Assembly: GCF_050433565.1 (NCBI RefSeq)
Contig: NZ_JBNPWZ010000001.1
Coordinates: 248,001-312,000, forward strand
Direction: 5' to 3'
From: Ornithinibacillus bavariensis
GTDB lineage: Bacteria; Bacillota; Bacilli; Bacillales; Amphibacillaceae
DNA: 64,000 nt
In this document: one piece after another, positions 50,584-59,248 of the stretch
How positions within the stretch are numbered: the stretch's first letter is position 1
Layout: the number at the start of each line of letters is the position of its first letter
The notes under the pieces: generated by a model
Seen by the model: the letters and a program-made list of their open reading frames with translations, nothing else
Database searches by the model: none
Told to the model about the DNA's origin: nothing
Translations under genes and position numbers: made by a program

Positions 50584-50679
50584 GGCATTAACACTGCCGT
50601 CATCGCAGAAGAACTACAGAAACTGGTAAATGGGTTTCAGCTTAGCAAGGGCGGCGAGGTACTCCTCGAAATAACTTGA
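50584..50679 (+). pseudogene. Possible decayed C-terminal tail of a chemoreceptor gene
   Basis: Within a gene-free stretch, one frame reads GINTAVIAEELQKLVNGFQLS and stops with TGA. The AEELQKLVNGFQL part resembles the final helix of chemotaxis receptors (AEDLNELVNRFKLK in the copy at 12256). No start or upstream coding sequence is attached. This is a weak similarity and may be chance. Confidence 0.25.
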
Positions 50680-50703
50680 TTTCGGTTGAAAAAATAATAA
50701 TTA

Positions 50704-50738
50704 AGACCTTGCTACATGTGGTCAAGGTCTATTTATTA
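50704..50738 (+). terminator. Orphan terminator-like hairpin
   Basis: AGACCTTG (50704-50711) pairs perfectly with CAAGGTCT (50723-50730), followed by ATTTATTA. It follows the possible chemoreceptor remnant, as if it once ended that gene. Confidence 0.6.
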
Positions 50739-50834
50739 CCAAATGGACGGAAGTACTCAGTCCCGACATCCCACAAGAACTTATACCTAGATTCTTGCAT
50801 ATAGTACTTCAAAGACTTCTTGAGGATGAATATG

Positions 50835-51095
50835 ATGCATATTACAATCAACTTATACAATTTCAAGGTTAATAATATTTCTGGTAATGGCTCTATCACT
50901 ATTGGTGAAGCAATCCATAATAGTCATACGTCCAAAATTAAATCCCAGGGGGCAAACTCATCCTATGGTGATGCATCAAACAATGAAGCAATGATGGAAA
51001 ATATTTATATTGATCCAGATGTAAATGATATGACAGATATCGGAAATGCCGATTCAGCAAATATTGGGTTACCAACACTGGAATTAGGTCAATAG
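50835..51095 (+). CDS. GerPF-like spore germination protein (copy 1)
   Basis: An 86-residue protein of the GerPA/GerPF type: a beta-strand start HITINLYNFKVNNISGNGSITIGEAIHNSHTS, then a Gly/Ser/Asn-rich middle and an acidic tail with DPDVNDMTD. GerP proteins sit in the spore coat and help germinants pass. The ATG at 50835 (or 50832) follows GAGGATG and aligns with the start of the second copy downstream. The two copies share INISHTS-like order, VHNSHTS-type motif and YIDPDVND/IIDPDVSD, so they are duplicates. Confidence 0.75.
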   Translation: MHITINLYNFKVNNISGNGSITIGEAIHNSHTSKIKSQGANSSYGDASNNEAMMENIYIDPDVNDMTDIGNADSANIGLPTLELGQ

Positions 51096-51267
51096 AAAGG
51101 TATAGAGTTGTTTGGTCGTACCTGTAAATATGCGGAGAGGATGTAATCTCGCAAAGTTATAAGAAGTAATTTCAGTCAGTATCTCATGATCCAGAAGCAT
51201 GTAGTAGCTTCAAAAGACATAATGAATGCGAGATTCATTAAAGAATTATGATAAAAGGAGAATTCGA

Positions 51268-51510
51268 ATGCCATATCAGATAAACATTATAGGTATTAAG
51301 GTTAACGGCATGACACAAAATGGAAATCTTGATATTGGTCCAACTGTTCATAATAGTCATACCTCCAATACGAAAATGTTTGGGGCTAATTTTTCTTTGG
51401 GAGATTTGTCTGCAAATGGCTCACAGCTAAATACATTTATTATTGATCCTGATGTTAGTGATCAAGATCAAATTGCAAACCCTTCTCTACCAATGGTTGG
51501 GCAGGTCTAG
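51268..51510 (+). CDS. GerPF-like spore germination protein (copy 2)
   Basis: An 80-residue GerPF-like protein (PYQINIIGIKVNGMTQNGNLDIGPTVHNSHTS...). An upstream in-frame start at 51226 exists, but the ATG at 51268 follows AAAAGGAGAATTCG. It shares the N-terminal pattern, the HNSHTS motif and the DPDVSD tail with the gene 170 bases upstream. An Hsp20-type gene begins 23 bases after it. A coat or germination role is inferred from family. Confidence 0.78.
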   Translation: MPYQINIIGIKVNGMTQNGNLDIGPTVHNSHTSNTKMFGANFSLGDLSANGSQLNTFIIDPDVSDQDQIANPSLPMVGQV

Positions 51511-51533
51511 TCGAGTTTTAATGGGGTGATGTC

Positions 51534-52004
51534 ATGGATATTGAGAAAGTTAAAAAGTGGGTAGACTTTACTCAAGATTTTCAAAAAAGCAGCTTATGGC
51601 CAAATAAGAATGAGCAATATTCACCCGAAAAGTTTTTCAAAGGAAATGAAAAAAAGGACCGTCCTGTAGTTTTACAGAAAGAAACAGACTTCCCTAAAGT
51701 CGATGTATATCGAGACGACACTTATGTTTACATGCTGATTGAAGTTCCTGGAATCGACCCAAAGGCATTGCAAATTTCCCTACAATCCAAGCATCAATTA
51801 ATTATAAAAGGAAATGTTCAGCAGCCATTCATTTCACCAGAAACTGCTGTTAGAAAAGAACGGTTTTATGGTAGCTTTGAACGGATAATCCAACTTCCCG
51901 AACCAACCGAACCACAGCTAATCCAACTAAGCTCATACCAAGGTGTAATACAAGTTATATATCCCCGCTCGAACGAGATAACTCCACTACATTTTAGTTG
52001 GTGA
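51534..52004 (+). CDS. Hsp20/alpha-crystallin-type protein, probably spore associated
   Basis: A 156-residue protein. An N-terminal helical arm (about 1-55) is followed by an alpha-crystallin domain (about 58-150) with VDVYRDDTYVYMLIEVPGIDPKALQISLQ, LIIKG and ERFYGSFERIIQLPEP. There is no I-X-I tail, so large oligomers may not form; in this it is like the coat-associated relatives CotM and CotP of B. subtilis. Its position right after two GerPF-like genes supports a spore role. Starts after GGGGTGATGTC. Confidence 0.8.
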   Translation: MDIEKVKKWVDFTQDFQKSSLWPNKNEQYSPEKFFKGNEKKDRPVVLQKETDFPKVDVYRDDTYVYMLIEVPGIDPKALQISLQSKHQLIIKGNVQQPFISPETAVRKERFYGSFERIIQLPEPTEPQLIQLSSYQGVIQVIYPRSNEITPLHFSW

Positions 52005-52343
52005 ATAAGGTGCTACTTCGATAGGGAGGTAGAATTAGAAAAAGGCAGACTTGAGAGTGGGTAAAGATATAACGGAGGATTTTACCTACTCTTCTTCATT
52101 TTTGTGAACGCTATGAACTTGCTCAATGCTAGAAGAAATAAAAAACTATAACTGTATGTACTTTATTCCTTTTATGTAAAAAATAGAAGGAGGTTGAGCT
52201 TTAGTTTATTATTTATCTTATTACCAATCGTGAAGAAAGAGGCAGGAATAAATAGAAGTTTATTTATGTTTTCAAAAGTAAGATTACCATTGTATTATTT
52301 TTTATTAGTCCTAGCCTCTGTATGATTTAATCAATAACACTAA
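52005..52343. other. Intergenic region between convergent genes
   Basis: About 340 bases with no well-supported gene. A 43-codon hydrophobic frame (52194-52325) begins with a TTG that abuts an AAGGAGG site; the spacing is too short to accept it. I saw no clear terminator. Confidence 0.45.
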
Positions 52344-52766
52344 TTAATTATTATTTAATTCTTTGTAAACAATTACTTTTAAAGCTGTTAATTCCTCTTC
52401 CGTAAAATTCCTCTCTATTTCTTGTAACAATTCCTCTTTGGTAATTTCCCCTTGCTGAAATTGAGATTGAATATTTTGTAGTTCTTTTATCCCTAGTTTT
52501 TTAATAATTAATCTAGTAGCTTCTTCTTTACTAGTAAATGGCAAGTCAGATTCATCTACTGATTTAGCATCCTTTAAAAAAGCTTCAAGCTCAGGATCAT
52601 TTTCAATTGTTTGCTTTATTATTTCTATTTCTCCACTATTTAGTAACTCAGAAGATAAAACTTCCATGAGTTTTTCTGATGCCAATTTCGTTCCAAAGAA
52701 GTAAACGCCGTAGCCAAGCCCAACTAAAGCAATAATTACTATCAATAAATATTTAAGTAATCGCAT
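52344..52766 (-). CDS. Small membrane-anchored protein of unknown function
   Basis: A 140-residue protein with one N-terminal membrane helix (about 4-24, LLKYLLIVIIALVGLGYGVYF) and an acidic, helical extracytoplasmic part with ITKEELLQEIERNFTEEELTALK. It could be a signal anchor. No known motif is seen; similar proteins occur in Bacillus as conserved hypotheticals, as I recall. Its ribosome binding site is AAAGGAGGAG. Single gene. Confidence 0.65.
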   Translation of the reverse strand: MRLLKYLLIVIIALVGLGYGVYFFGTKLASEKLMEVLSSELLNSGEIEIIKQTIENDPELEAFLKDAKSVDESDLPFTSKEEATRLIIKKLGIKELQNIQSQFQQGEITKEELLQEIERNFTEEELTALKVIVYKELNNN

Positions 52767-52943
52767 AGTACTCCTCCTTTTTATAAATATACAATACTTT
52801 CAAATATAATTGGTGAAATAAAATTAATAAAAATCAAAATTCTTTGCTGTTGAGTAAAGAACTATATCATGATAGTTTCTAGCCCTGATGCAGCTGATAA
52901 ACAAAAAGTAGTACCTTCAAATTTATCAGTTATACTGCTAAAG

Positions 52944-52998
52944 AAAAACAAGAGTAGCCCATTGGCCACTTTATGGTGGTCAGACTGCTCTTGTTTTT
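52944..52998 (-). terminator. Terminator of the first LCP gene
   Basis: A 14-bp stem with one G-T pairs 52944-52957 with 52985-52998, and an inner GGCCAC/GTGGTC helix stacks on it. On the minus strand it is followed by TTTTTCTTT. Confidence 0.88.
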
Positions 52999-53021
52999 GT
53001 TGTATTGTCAATGTTTTTTGG

Positions 53022-54068
53022 TTAATTAATATTGTTATTTGTCGGTGTTTCAACTCCACTACTTGTGGAAACTTTAGACGATATTTCAAGATGCTCCTGT
53101 AAGACTCTCTTTGTTTCTTCTAGCTTTTCTTGATCAAGTACCCAGTAGTATTTCTTTTTCGGTACATATTCCCAGTAATCAGAACCCTCTAATGAATAGG
53201 TGTCGATATTTAATCCACCTGAAGTTCCATAAGAAATAAAGCTCTTCATTTCATCGAATTTCATATTGGTTGTCATGTTCTTACCAACAGCTTTTATGAT
53301 ATCATCATATTTTAAAATGGAATTAAGAGAGATTGTCTTTTTAACTATTGCTTTAATAATTGTTTGTTGTCGTTTTCCGCGTTCGATATCGTTATCTAGC
53401 TTCCTTGTTCTGGCAAGTGCTAATGCTTCTTCGCCATCTAATTCCTGTTCACCTGCATACAAATGAATGGCATTAGCAACATCCTTAGAGTTTTGTTCAT
53501 AAAATTCATATGGGACGTCAACTGTAATACCATCAACAGCATCCACCACATCGATAAAGGCCTCGAAATTTACCTTCACCCAATAGTCAATTGGAATACC
53601 GAGAAGTTTTTCAATCGTGTCAATTGTTGCTTCAGTTCCACCAAATGAATGTGCATGATTTATTCGATCCTCATAGCCGACTTCCGGAATGTAAACCTTC
53701 GAATCACGTGGAATGCTTAGTAGTTTAACTGATTTATCTTTCTTATTTAATGTAGCAACCATTAATGTATCTGTTCTTGAGTTATCTGCATTTGCACGAA
53801 TATCGCTAGCATCAACTCCCATAATTAAAACAGAAACATTATCTTTCTTCGGATCGACCCTAGCATCACGAAGTGCTGATTTCTCCCTACCATCTTCTTC
53901 ATGTGAATCGGAAAAAACGGTCTCTGCAGTGGCATATAAATGTATCATATAACCTATAACCGAAATAAATAGTATAATTGGTATTAACAAAACATATACT
54001 CTACGTCTAAGCTTTCTTTTTCGCTTTTTTTTCATTATTCTTGTGTTTGGTGATGTCTTACTAGACAT
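53022..54068 (-). CDS. LytR-CpsA-Psr (LCP) phosphotransferase, TagU-like (copy 1)
   Basis: A 348-residue protein with a basic N-terminus, one membrane helix (about 26-48) and an extracytoplasmic LCP domain. Motifs are VLIMGVDASD, SRTDTLMVATLNKKDKSVKLLSIPRDSKV, RINHAHSFGG, VNFEAFIDVVDAVDGI and LARTRKLDNDIERGKRQQ, including the Arg and Asp residues that bind pyrophosphate lipid and metal. LCP enzymes move teichoic acid from undecaprenyl pyrophosphate to peptidoglycan. A tail of about 20 residues ends in NNNIN. It starts after AAGGAG and is divergent from tagA. Confidence 0.93.
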   Translation of the reverse strand: MSSKTSPNTRIMKKKRKRKLRRRVYVLLIPIILFISVIGYMIHLYATAETVFSDSHEEDGREKSALRDARVDPKKDNVSVLIMGVDASDIRANADNSRTDTLMVATLNKKDKSVKLLSIPRDSKVYIPEVGYEDRINHAHSFGGTEATIDTIEKLLGIPIDYWVKVNFEAFIDVVDAVDGITVDVPYEFYEQNSKDVANAIHLYAGEQELDGEEALALARTRKLDNDIERGKRQQTIIKAIVKKTISLNSILKYDDIIKAVGKNMTTNMKFDEMKSFISYGTSGGLNIDTYSLEGSDYWEYVPKKKYYWVLDQEKLEETKRVLQEHLEISSKVSTSSGVETPTNNNIN

Positions 54069-54452
54069 AATATTTACTCCTTCGTTGAATAAAGTAAACC
54101 TCTATTAAAATAGCAACTTTAATTTTTGAATTTTTATAAATAAAAACTAACTAGTATATTGTACTATGAATCTGGTTATTCGTAAATGATAAAAACAATC
54201 TGCAATGTGCTTGATATCTTCTAATAATAAGTCTATTACATTTGAAATATTTTACATACAATTTATACATATTATAGGGAAAAAGTAATAGTACATAATT
54301 TATTTTTGTAAAATATATGTTGATGTCTTATAATTAGACGAAAATAATTGGTGATAGGATTCGTTTTTAGTGAAAATTATTATTTCAATATGTTTGTAGA
54401 TAGGATCTTACATAAGGACTTGAAAAAATTAACATAAGAAAGGGTATTAGGT
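54069..54452. other. Divergent intergenic region between LCP copy 1 and tagA
   Basis: About 380 very AT-rich bases that must hold both promoters. A few TTTACA- and TTGATA-like hexamers are present, but no pair is convincing. No gene seen. Confidence 0.45.
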
Positions 54453-55184
54453 ATGGGTGCCTTTAAAACAGTATCGGTTATGGGAATTGATTTCATTAAC
54501 ACAACGAAAGAAGAGTTTTTAGAAAAGGGTCTTATTCCCATTTTAAATAGGAATGAAAAATGCTTTGTCGTTACAGCAAATCCTGAAATTGTTATGAAGG
54601 CAAATGAAGACCATGAGTTTAAAAGGATTATTCAATCGGCCGATTTCGTTGTTCCGGACGGAGCGGGAATTTTGATGGCGGCGAGACATAAGAAGCAGCC
54701 CTTACAGGAAAGAATAGCTGGAACAGATATTATGATGGATTTGTTAAGCTATGCAAATGAAAAGGGATTGAGTTGTTTTTTTTTAGGGGCCTCTGAGGCT
54801 GTGAATGAAAAAGTTGTATTAGAAGTAAGAAAGCAGTTCCCTTTTGTTAAAATTGCTGGTTCTCATCATGGTTTCTTCCCATTTGATGATACAACAATTG
54901 TAGAAGGGGTTAGGAAGGCGAATCCAGATCTAGTATTTGTGGCAACTGGTTTTCCCCGTCAGGAAAAATGGATTTCACAAAACCTTGATACGTTTGAAAA
55001 AGGGATATTTATAGGAGTAGGTGGAAGCTTTGATGTACTTTCTGGTGAAGTCAAGAGGGCACCTGAGACATGGATAAAGTTAAATTTAGAATGGCTCTAT
55101 CGATTAATAAAACAGCCATTTCGCTTTGTTAGAGTATTAAAGATATTTAAATTTATGTTTCGAATATGGTTTAAAAGAAGTTAG
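54453..55184 (+). CDS. tagA: TagA, lipid-linked ManNAc transferase
   Basis: A 243-residue WecG/TagA/CpsF-family (GT26) enzyme. It adds ManNAc from UDP-ManNAc to undecaprenyl-diphospho-GlcNAc, the second step of the wall teichoic acid linkage unit, on the inner membrane face. Motifs are VVTANPEIVMKA, ADFVVPDGAGILMAAR (catalytic-type Asp), ERIAGTDIMMDLL, FFLGASEAV, VATGFPRQEKWI and GVGGSFDVLSGEVKRAPE. The basic C-terminal helix (WLYRLIKQPFRFVRVLKIFKF) is the membrane-binding appendage. It stands alone, unlike in B. subtilis, where it is with tagB. Confidence 0.95.
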   Translation: MGAFKTVSVMGIDFINTTKEEFLEKGLIPILNRNEKCFVVTANPEIVMKANEDHEFKRIIQSADFVVPDGAGILMAARHKKQPLQERIAGTDIMMDLLSYANEKGLSCFFLGASEAVNEKVVLEVRKQFPFVKIAGSHHGFFPFDDTTIVEGVRKANPDLVFVATGFPRQEKWISQNLDTFEKGIFIGVGGSFDVLSGEVKRAPETWIKLNLEWLYRLIKQPFRFVRVLKIFKFMFRIWFKRS

Positions 55185-55217
55185 TTTTGTTTTGATTCTA
55201 CTAACTTCTTTTTTATT
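55173..55217 (+). terminator. Terminator of tagA
   Basis: A 12-bp perfect stem pairs 55173-55184 with 55201-55212, and the right arm runs into TTTTTT. The left arm overlaps the tagA stop codon. Confidence 0.88.
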
Positions 55218-55292
55218 TTGTAAATACATTTACTTACATGCTACAGTGCATTGATAAATATAAGTATTTAATAATAGAAATGTGAATTAGAG

Positions 55293-56288
55293 TTAATCAT
55301 CTTCTCCTGCAAACTTGGAAGGATTCCTTCCATCTTCTGGTAAATTTAAGTGATGGCGAAGCTCATTAGCAATTTTCCACTTGCTGTCTTCTCTAACATT
55401 ATAATACCAAAGTCCGTCCTCACCATACCCACTATCTCCTTCAAAATTAATGGTATCAATAGTATATGGATACTCAATACCGTAATGAAATAATGTTCTT
55501 ATCTCCTGGAAGGTTAAATTTGTTTTTAGGTTGGTGCCAACTGCTCGAATAATATCATCTATTTTGAAAAGATTGGGAAGAGATGTCGATTTTTTTGCGA
55601 TTTGTTTCATGATATCTTGTTGTCTTTTGCCGCGCTCAATATCATTATCATATTTTCTTGATCGGACAAGTGCTAGTGCCTCTTCACCGGATAATGTTTG
55701 GTACCCAGGAAATAAATGAACAGCATTCTTATTATCATGTGAATCTAACTCACGGATTTCATAAGGAACATTGTAAGGGATTCCGTCTAGAGCTTCTACA
55801 ACGTTTATAAATGCTTCAAAGTTTACTCGAACATAATAATCGATTGGTATATGCAAGAAATTCTCAATAGTTTCTATGGTAGACCTAGGACCACCATAGA
55901 AGTGGGCATGATTTATCTTCGTTGTACGATCGATTTCTGGTACATAGACGATGGTATCTCGAGGTATACTTAGTAACTTGATGGATTTATCCTCTTTATT
56001 AAAGGTAGCAAGCAGTAAAGCATCTGAACGACTAGCCTCATGATAATCTCTTTCTTCTCCAGTATCTATTCCAATAAATAAAATGGAGATATTATCTTTT
56101 ATTGGATCCACAGAATAACTGCGAAGACGTGACTTCTTATTTTCCCTTTCAATATCCTGGTGAGATTGGGTGAGAATATTTTCTACAGTATGGTATAGAT
56201 ATGCACCGTAGCTTATGAGAAATATAAGGAGTATAGGTACTCCGAATATAAACAACCATTTTAATGAACGTACTAGTTTTTTGAACAT
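55293..56288 (-). CDS. LytR-CpsA-Psr (LCP) phosphotransferase (copy 2)
   Basis: A 331-residue LCP protein. A longer frame reaches 56393, but the ATG at 56288 has AAGGAG nine bases upstream and puts the single membrane helix (about 13-33) near the N-terminus as usual. The extracytoplasmic domain has ILFIGIDTGEERD, SRSDALLLATFNKEDKSIKLLSIPRDTIV, KINHAHFYGG, VNFEAFINVVEALDGI and LVRSRKYDNDIERGKRQQ. It would attach teichoic acid or a related glycopolymer to peptidoglycan. It is paralogous to the copy at 53022. The TagF-GT4 gene at 56415 lies just upstream on the same strand, suggesting cotranscription. Confidence 0.92.
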   Translation of the reverse strand: MFKKLVRSLKWLFIFGVPILLIFLISYGAYLYHTVENILTQSHQDIERENKKSRLRSYSVDPIKDNISILFIGIDTGEERDYHEASRSDALLLATFNKEDKSIKLLSIPRDTIVYVPEIDRTTKINHAHFYGGPRSTIETIENFLHIPIDYYVRVNFEAFINVVEALDGIPYNVPYEIRELDSHDNKNAVHLFPGYQTLSGEEALALVRSRKYDNDIERGKRQQDIMKQIAKKSTSLPNLFKIDDIIRAVGTNLKTNLTFQEIRTLFHYGIEYPYTIDTINFEGDSGYGEDGLWYYNVREDSKWKIANELRHHLNLPEDGRNPSKFAGEDD

Positions 56289-56414
56289 GGGCAATAACTC
56301 CTTACTAGCTTTAAAAGGCAAATATCCTACCTCATAAGAACTAGTTTTTACGACGGTGTTATGAAAGATGTTACGTTTTATTTTCCCTGACAATGAAGAA
56401 GCAAAAATCTATTC

Positions 56415-58913
56415 CTAATCCATTTTACAAACTTTTTCGTAAAACATGTTCATTGCCGTAGCGTGATAGTTCTGATAGTCGAACTGACTACTGCTCATTC
56501 TTTTTCCACTGAGATATTCCTGCATTCCATTGGCAAGACCAAAAACTGAGTTTTCTACTATTAATCCATAGTCAGTTCCTATTACACTTCTTGGACCAGG
56601 TGTATCGGTTGCAATAACAGGCTTACCTAATATAAGTGCCTCTAAAAGGACGATAGCCTGTCCCTCGTAATTGGAGGATAGTACAAAACAGTCGCATTGG
56701 TTCAATAAAGGATAAGGATTTTCTAAAAAACCAGTGAAAATGACTTTATCTGCTAGGCTCATTGAATGAACTTGTTGTGTTAGTTCTTCTTTAAGTACTC
56801 CATCCCCAACGATATACAACCTCACTTGCTGATTATGAGTTGCCACTAGAGAAAAAGCATCAATTAGCTTTCTGTGATCCTTCTCGGGACTTAGGCGACC
56901 AATCGTTATAAAATTGACGTTGTCATGATGTGGGAATGGAAAACTATCTTCACTTCTTGTTAATTGGTTATTACTAGTGGGTATTAATTCTTCCCCTAAT
57001 TCAAATTGATAATTATTTTTATTTTTTAATTGGAAAATCTGTTTATAATCAATGGCGTTTATTACGTAATCCATTTTCGATTCTTGGTTCAAATATGGTT
57101 TCAAACTCTTACAGTTTTGCTTATGAGTAAGCTCAGAAACAGACAGTACTTTGTCAAATTGATTATATAAAGAAAAAATAGCCCTCAAATTTCGTTTATG
57201 TGGATATTTATTATTTACAACTTTATACATTTCTTGTTTCATATCCGAATGTAGATAGATGCATCTCTTTTTGAAATTTCCAAAGGCAAAAACAGATGCC
57301 CAAAAAGGACTATAACCGCCGAAATCAATCCCAATGTCAAAATTAGAGAGTCCAACCAAACGGTCATACTCACGCTCGTACATCCGTATTGGAGCTATTT
57401 TTTTGATTCCGGTAAACAGAAAGAGTGTATGACGGTATATGTCTTTTAAAGATGAATTCCATGTTCCAACACGAAAAATATGGTGAACGTTATTGTTTAC
57501 CTTCTCCATGTTTGTCAATTTTGCCCTACTCTTATTCGTGCCATGATCGATTAATGTTACATCATATTTCTCGTAATCCATTGAATTTAATAAGCTGACA
57601 ACAGCAGAGGTAATACCATTGTTTAAAAAACCTCCGCCATACATTAAAATCTTCATTTTATTTGTTGAGGTACTGTAAAGGTTTTCCATACTCTTCTGTA
57701 ATAAAACAGTATCTACAAATCGTTTTGTTGCCTGACCATTATCGTGAGAACAGAACTTTTTCACGAAATCGTCGTAGATACTTCTATAAGTGTTCTGTAC
57801 ATCATCTATATGATGAATCTGTTGAATTACTTCCTCCAGGGTTTGACATATAGGGCCAGGCAGTTCATGCATTTGTATATATAATCCACGCTCTTCCTTG
57901 TATTCATTAACATCATCAGCATAAAATATAACAGGTTTTCCTGTCGGTAAATATTCAAAAAAGATACTAGAGTAATCAGTGATCAGTATATCTACTATAC
58001 TTAACAGTTCATTACTATCCACCCAATTGGGAACACATAGATGCTCCATATCTTTTTCAGCAAAATATTTACTAACAAAATAGTGGGATTTTAGTAATAC
58101 TACATAGTCATCACTGATTAGTCGGTTTAATTGTTCGACAGCTTTTAGTAATTCTAGACTTTGGTTTTCCTCATTTCCAACCTTCCCTCTCCAAGTAGGT
58201 GCATAGAGAATTATTTTTTTATTTAATGAAACACCTACCTCGTTTCGAATTCTTTCTTTGTTTGCATTAAACATCAAATCAACACGGGGATATCCAGCCT
58301 CTAATACTTTTCCTCCATATATGCTTTCGATATCGTGTGATAGTAACAATTTTTCTGTTGTATACTGATTAGGGCTAACGAGATAGTCAGCAAACAACAA
58401 GTTACGCTGAATATTTTTATGATCAGTTAGCCCCCTATTTTTAATATCCATTCCAAGTGTTTTAAGTGGTGTACCATGCCAAGTATTGGCATAAACTTGT
58501 TCTTTTCGTTTATGAAAAAATGTAGGAAACGACGTATCGTTGATAAGATATTTAGCAGTGGCAAGATACTTTACATATTCTGCACTTTGAAATAAGACAA
58601 ATGTTACATTTGTCAGGTTTTTCATTTTTTGGGGGATAACGGTATCTTCTCTTATTGCCCAAATATGGTGGTAATTATTAAAAGCAGATTCGTTAATCAC
58701 GTAATTAAAAATAGCATAAGGATTCCCAGTTATGCTTCTTCCGTGGTAAGCTTCGTAAAAAATCAAATTGTTGTTTACGGGGAGAGTTTCCCATGCTTTG
58801 GTATAAATAGCCCTTAGGCGAAAGCTCCGATGAAATAAGTGTTTGAAAAGTGGATTTAATAAGAAGCGAATATCATAGGGAATAACTTTACGAATGAATT
58901 TTCTTATTGACAT
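56415..58913 (-). CDS. Bifunctional TagF-type glycerophosphotransferase / GT4 glycosyltransferase (copy 3)
   Basis: An 832-residue fusion. The frame opens at 59048, but the ATG at 58913 follows GGAGGAAGTC and its MSIRKFIRKVIPYDIRFLLNP start aligns with copy 2 (MTIRKIIQKIIPYNIRFLLNP). The polymerase domain has ANTWHGTPLKTLGMDIK, ILYAPTWRGK, LLKSHYFVS and ILITDYSSIFFEYLPTGKP. The GT4 domain has GGGFLNNGITSAVVSLLNS, TIGRLSPEKDHRKLI, LYIVGDGVLKEEL and SNYEGQAIVLLEALILG. It lies upstream of an LCP gene, fitting a polymer-synthesis plus wall-attachment unit. Substrates unproved. Confidence 0.9.
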   Translation of the reverse strand: MSIRKFIRKVIPYDIRFLLNPLFKHLFHRSFRLRAIYTKAWETLPVNNNLIFYEAYHGRSITGNPYAIFNYVINESAFNNYHHIWAIREDTVIPQKMKNLTNVTFVLFQSAEYVKYLATAKYLINDTSFPTFFHKRKEQVYANTWHGTPLKTLGMDIKNRGLTDHKNIQRNLLFADYLVSPNQYTTEKLLLSHDIESIYGGKVLEAGYPRVDLMFNANKERIRNEVGVSLNKKIILYAPTWRGKVGNEENQSLELLKAVEQLNRLISDDYVVLLKSHYFVSKYFAEKDMEHLCVPNWVDSNELLSIVDILITDYSSIFFEYLPTGKPVIFYADDVNEYKEERGLYIQMHELPGPICQTLEEVIQQIHHIDDVQNTYRSIYDDFVKKFCSHDNGQATKRFVDTVLLQKSMENLYSTSTNKMKILMYGGGFLNNGITSAVVSLLNSMDYEKYDVTLIDHGTNKSRAKLTNMEKVNNNVHHIFRVGTWNSSLKDIYRHTLFLFTGIKKIAPIRMYEREYDRLVGLSNFDIGIDFGGYSPFWASVFAFGNFKKRCIYLHSDMKQEMYKVVNNKYPHKRNLRAIFSLYNQFDKVLSVSELTHKQNCKSLKPYLNQESKMDYVINAIDYKQIFQLKNKNNYQFELGEELIPTSNNQLTRSEDSFPFPHHDNVNFITIGRLSPEKDHRKLIDAFSLVATHNQQVRLYIVGDGVLKEELTQQVHSMSLADKVIFTGFLENPYPLLNQCDCFVLSSNYEGQAIVLLEALILGKPVIATDTPGPRSVIGTDYGLIVENSVFGLANGMQEYLSGKRMSSSQFDYQNYHATAMNMFYEKVCKMD

Positions 58914-59248
58914 GACTTCCTCCGACAATACTAGATAATATTTTAGTTTTATTAGTATTGGGAAGAAATTAAGGAAATATAAGCTTGAATTTGGATAAAG
59001 TGATAGGCTAAAGACAGAGGTATGTTGATTAACAATCACATTCCCCAACCATTAGCTCGATGCTAAATAATCAGCAAGGGAAAGGTGTAATGAATTTAAC
59101 TTGTTGTAAAAGGGGAGACTTCTGCTCGAGATGACTTCAAAGTTTCTGCTATTTCCTGTTAGAGACTCACTACTTTTCTTTTACTTCGATGCTAATGAAT
59201 TGTTTTAAGTCTCAGCCTAATTTTCTTTGGATTTGTTACGAGGACCTA
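58914..59248. other. Intergenic region, no supported gene
   Basis: About 335 bases with the leader of the 56415 gene and the 3' flank of the diesterase gene. A 45-codon N-terminal extension of the polymerase reading frame occupies part of it but lacks a ribosome binding site. No terminator is clear. Confidence 0.45.

Noticed and set aside
52194..52325. 43-residue hydrophobic frame starting with TTG directly after AAGGAGG
   Set aside because: The start codon abuts the Shine-Dalgarno sequence with no spacing, and it lies in the gap between convergent genes; no similarity is recognised.
58914..59048. N-terminal extension of the third TagF-GT4 fusion
   Set aside because: The start at 58913 has GGAGGAAG and aligns with copy 2; the extension is not shared by the paralogues and has no binding site.
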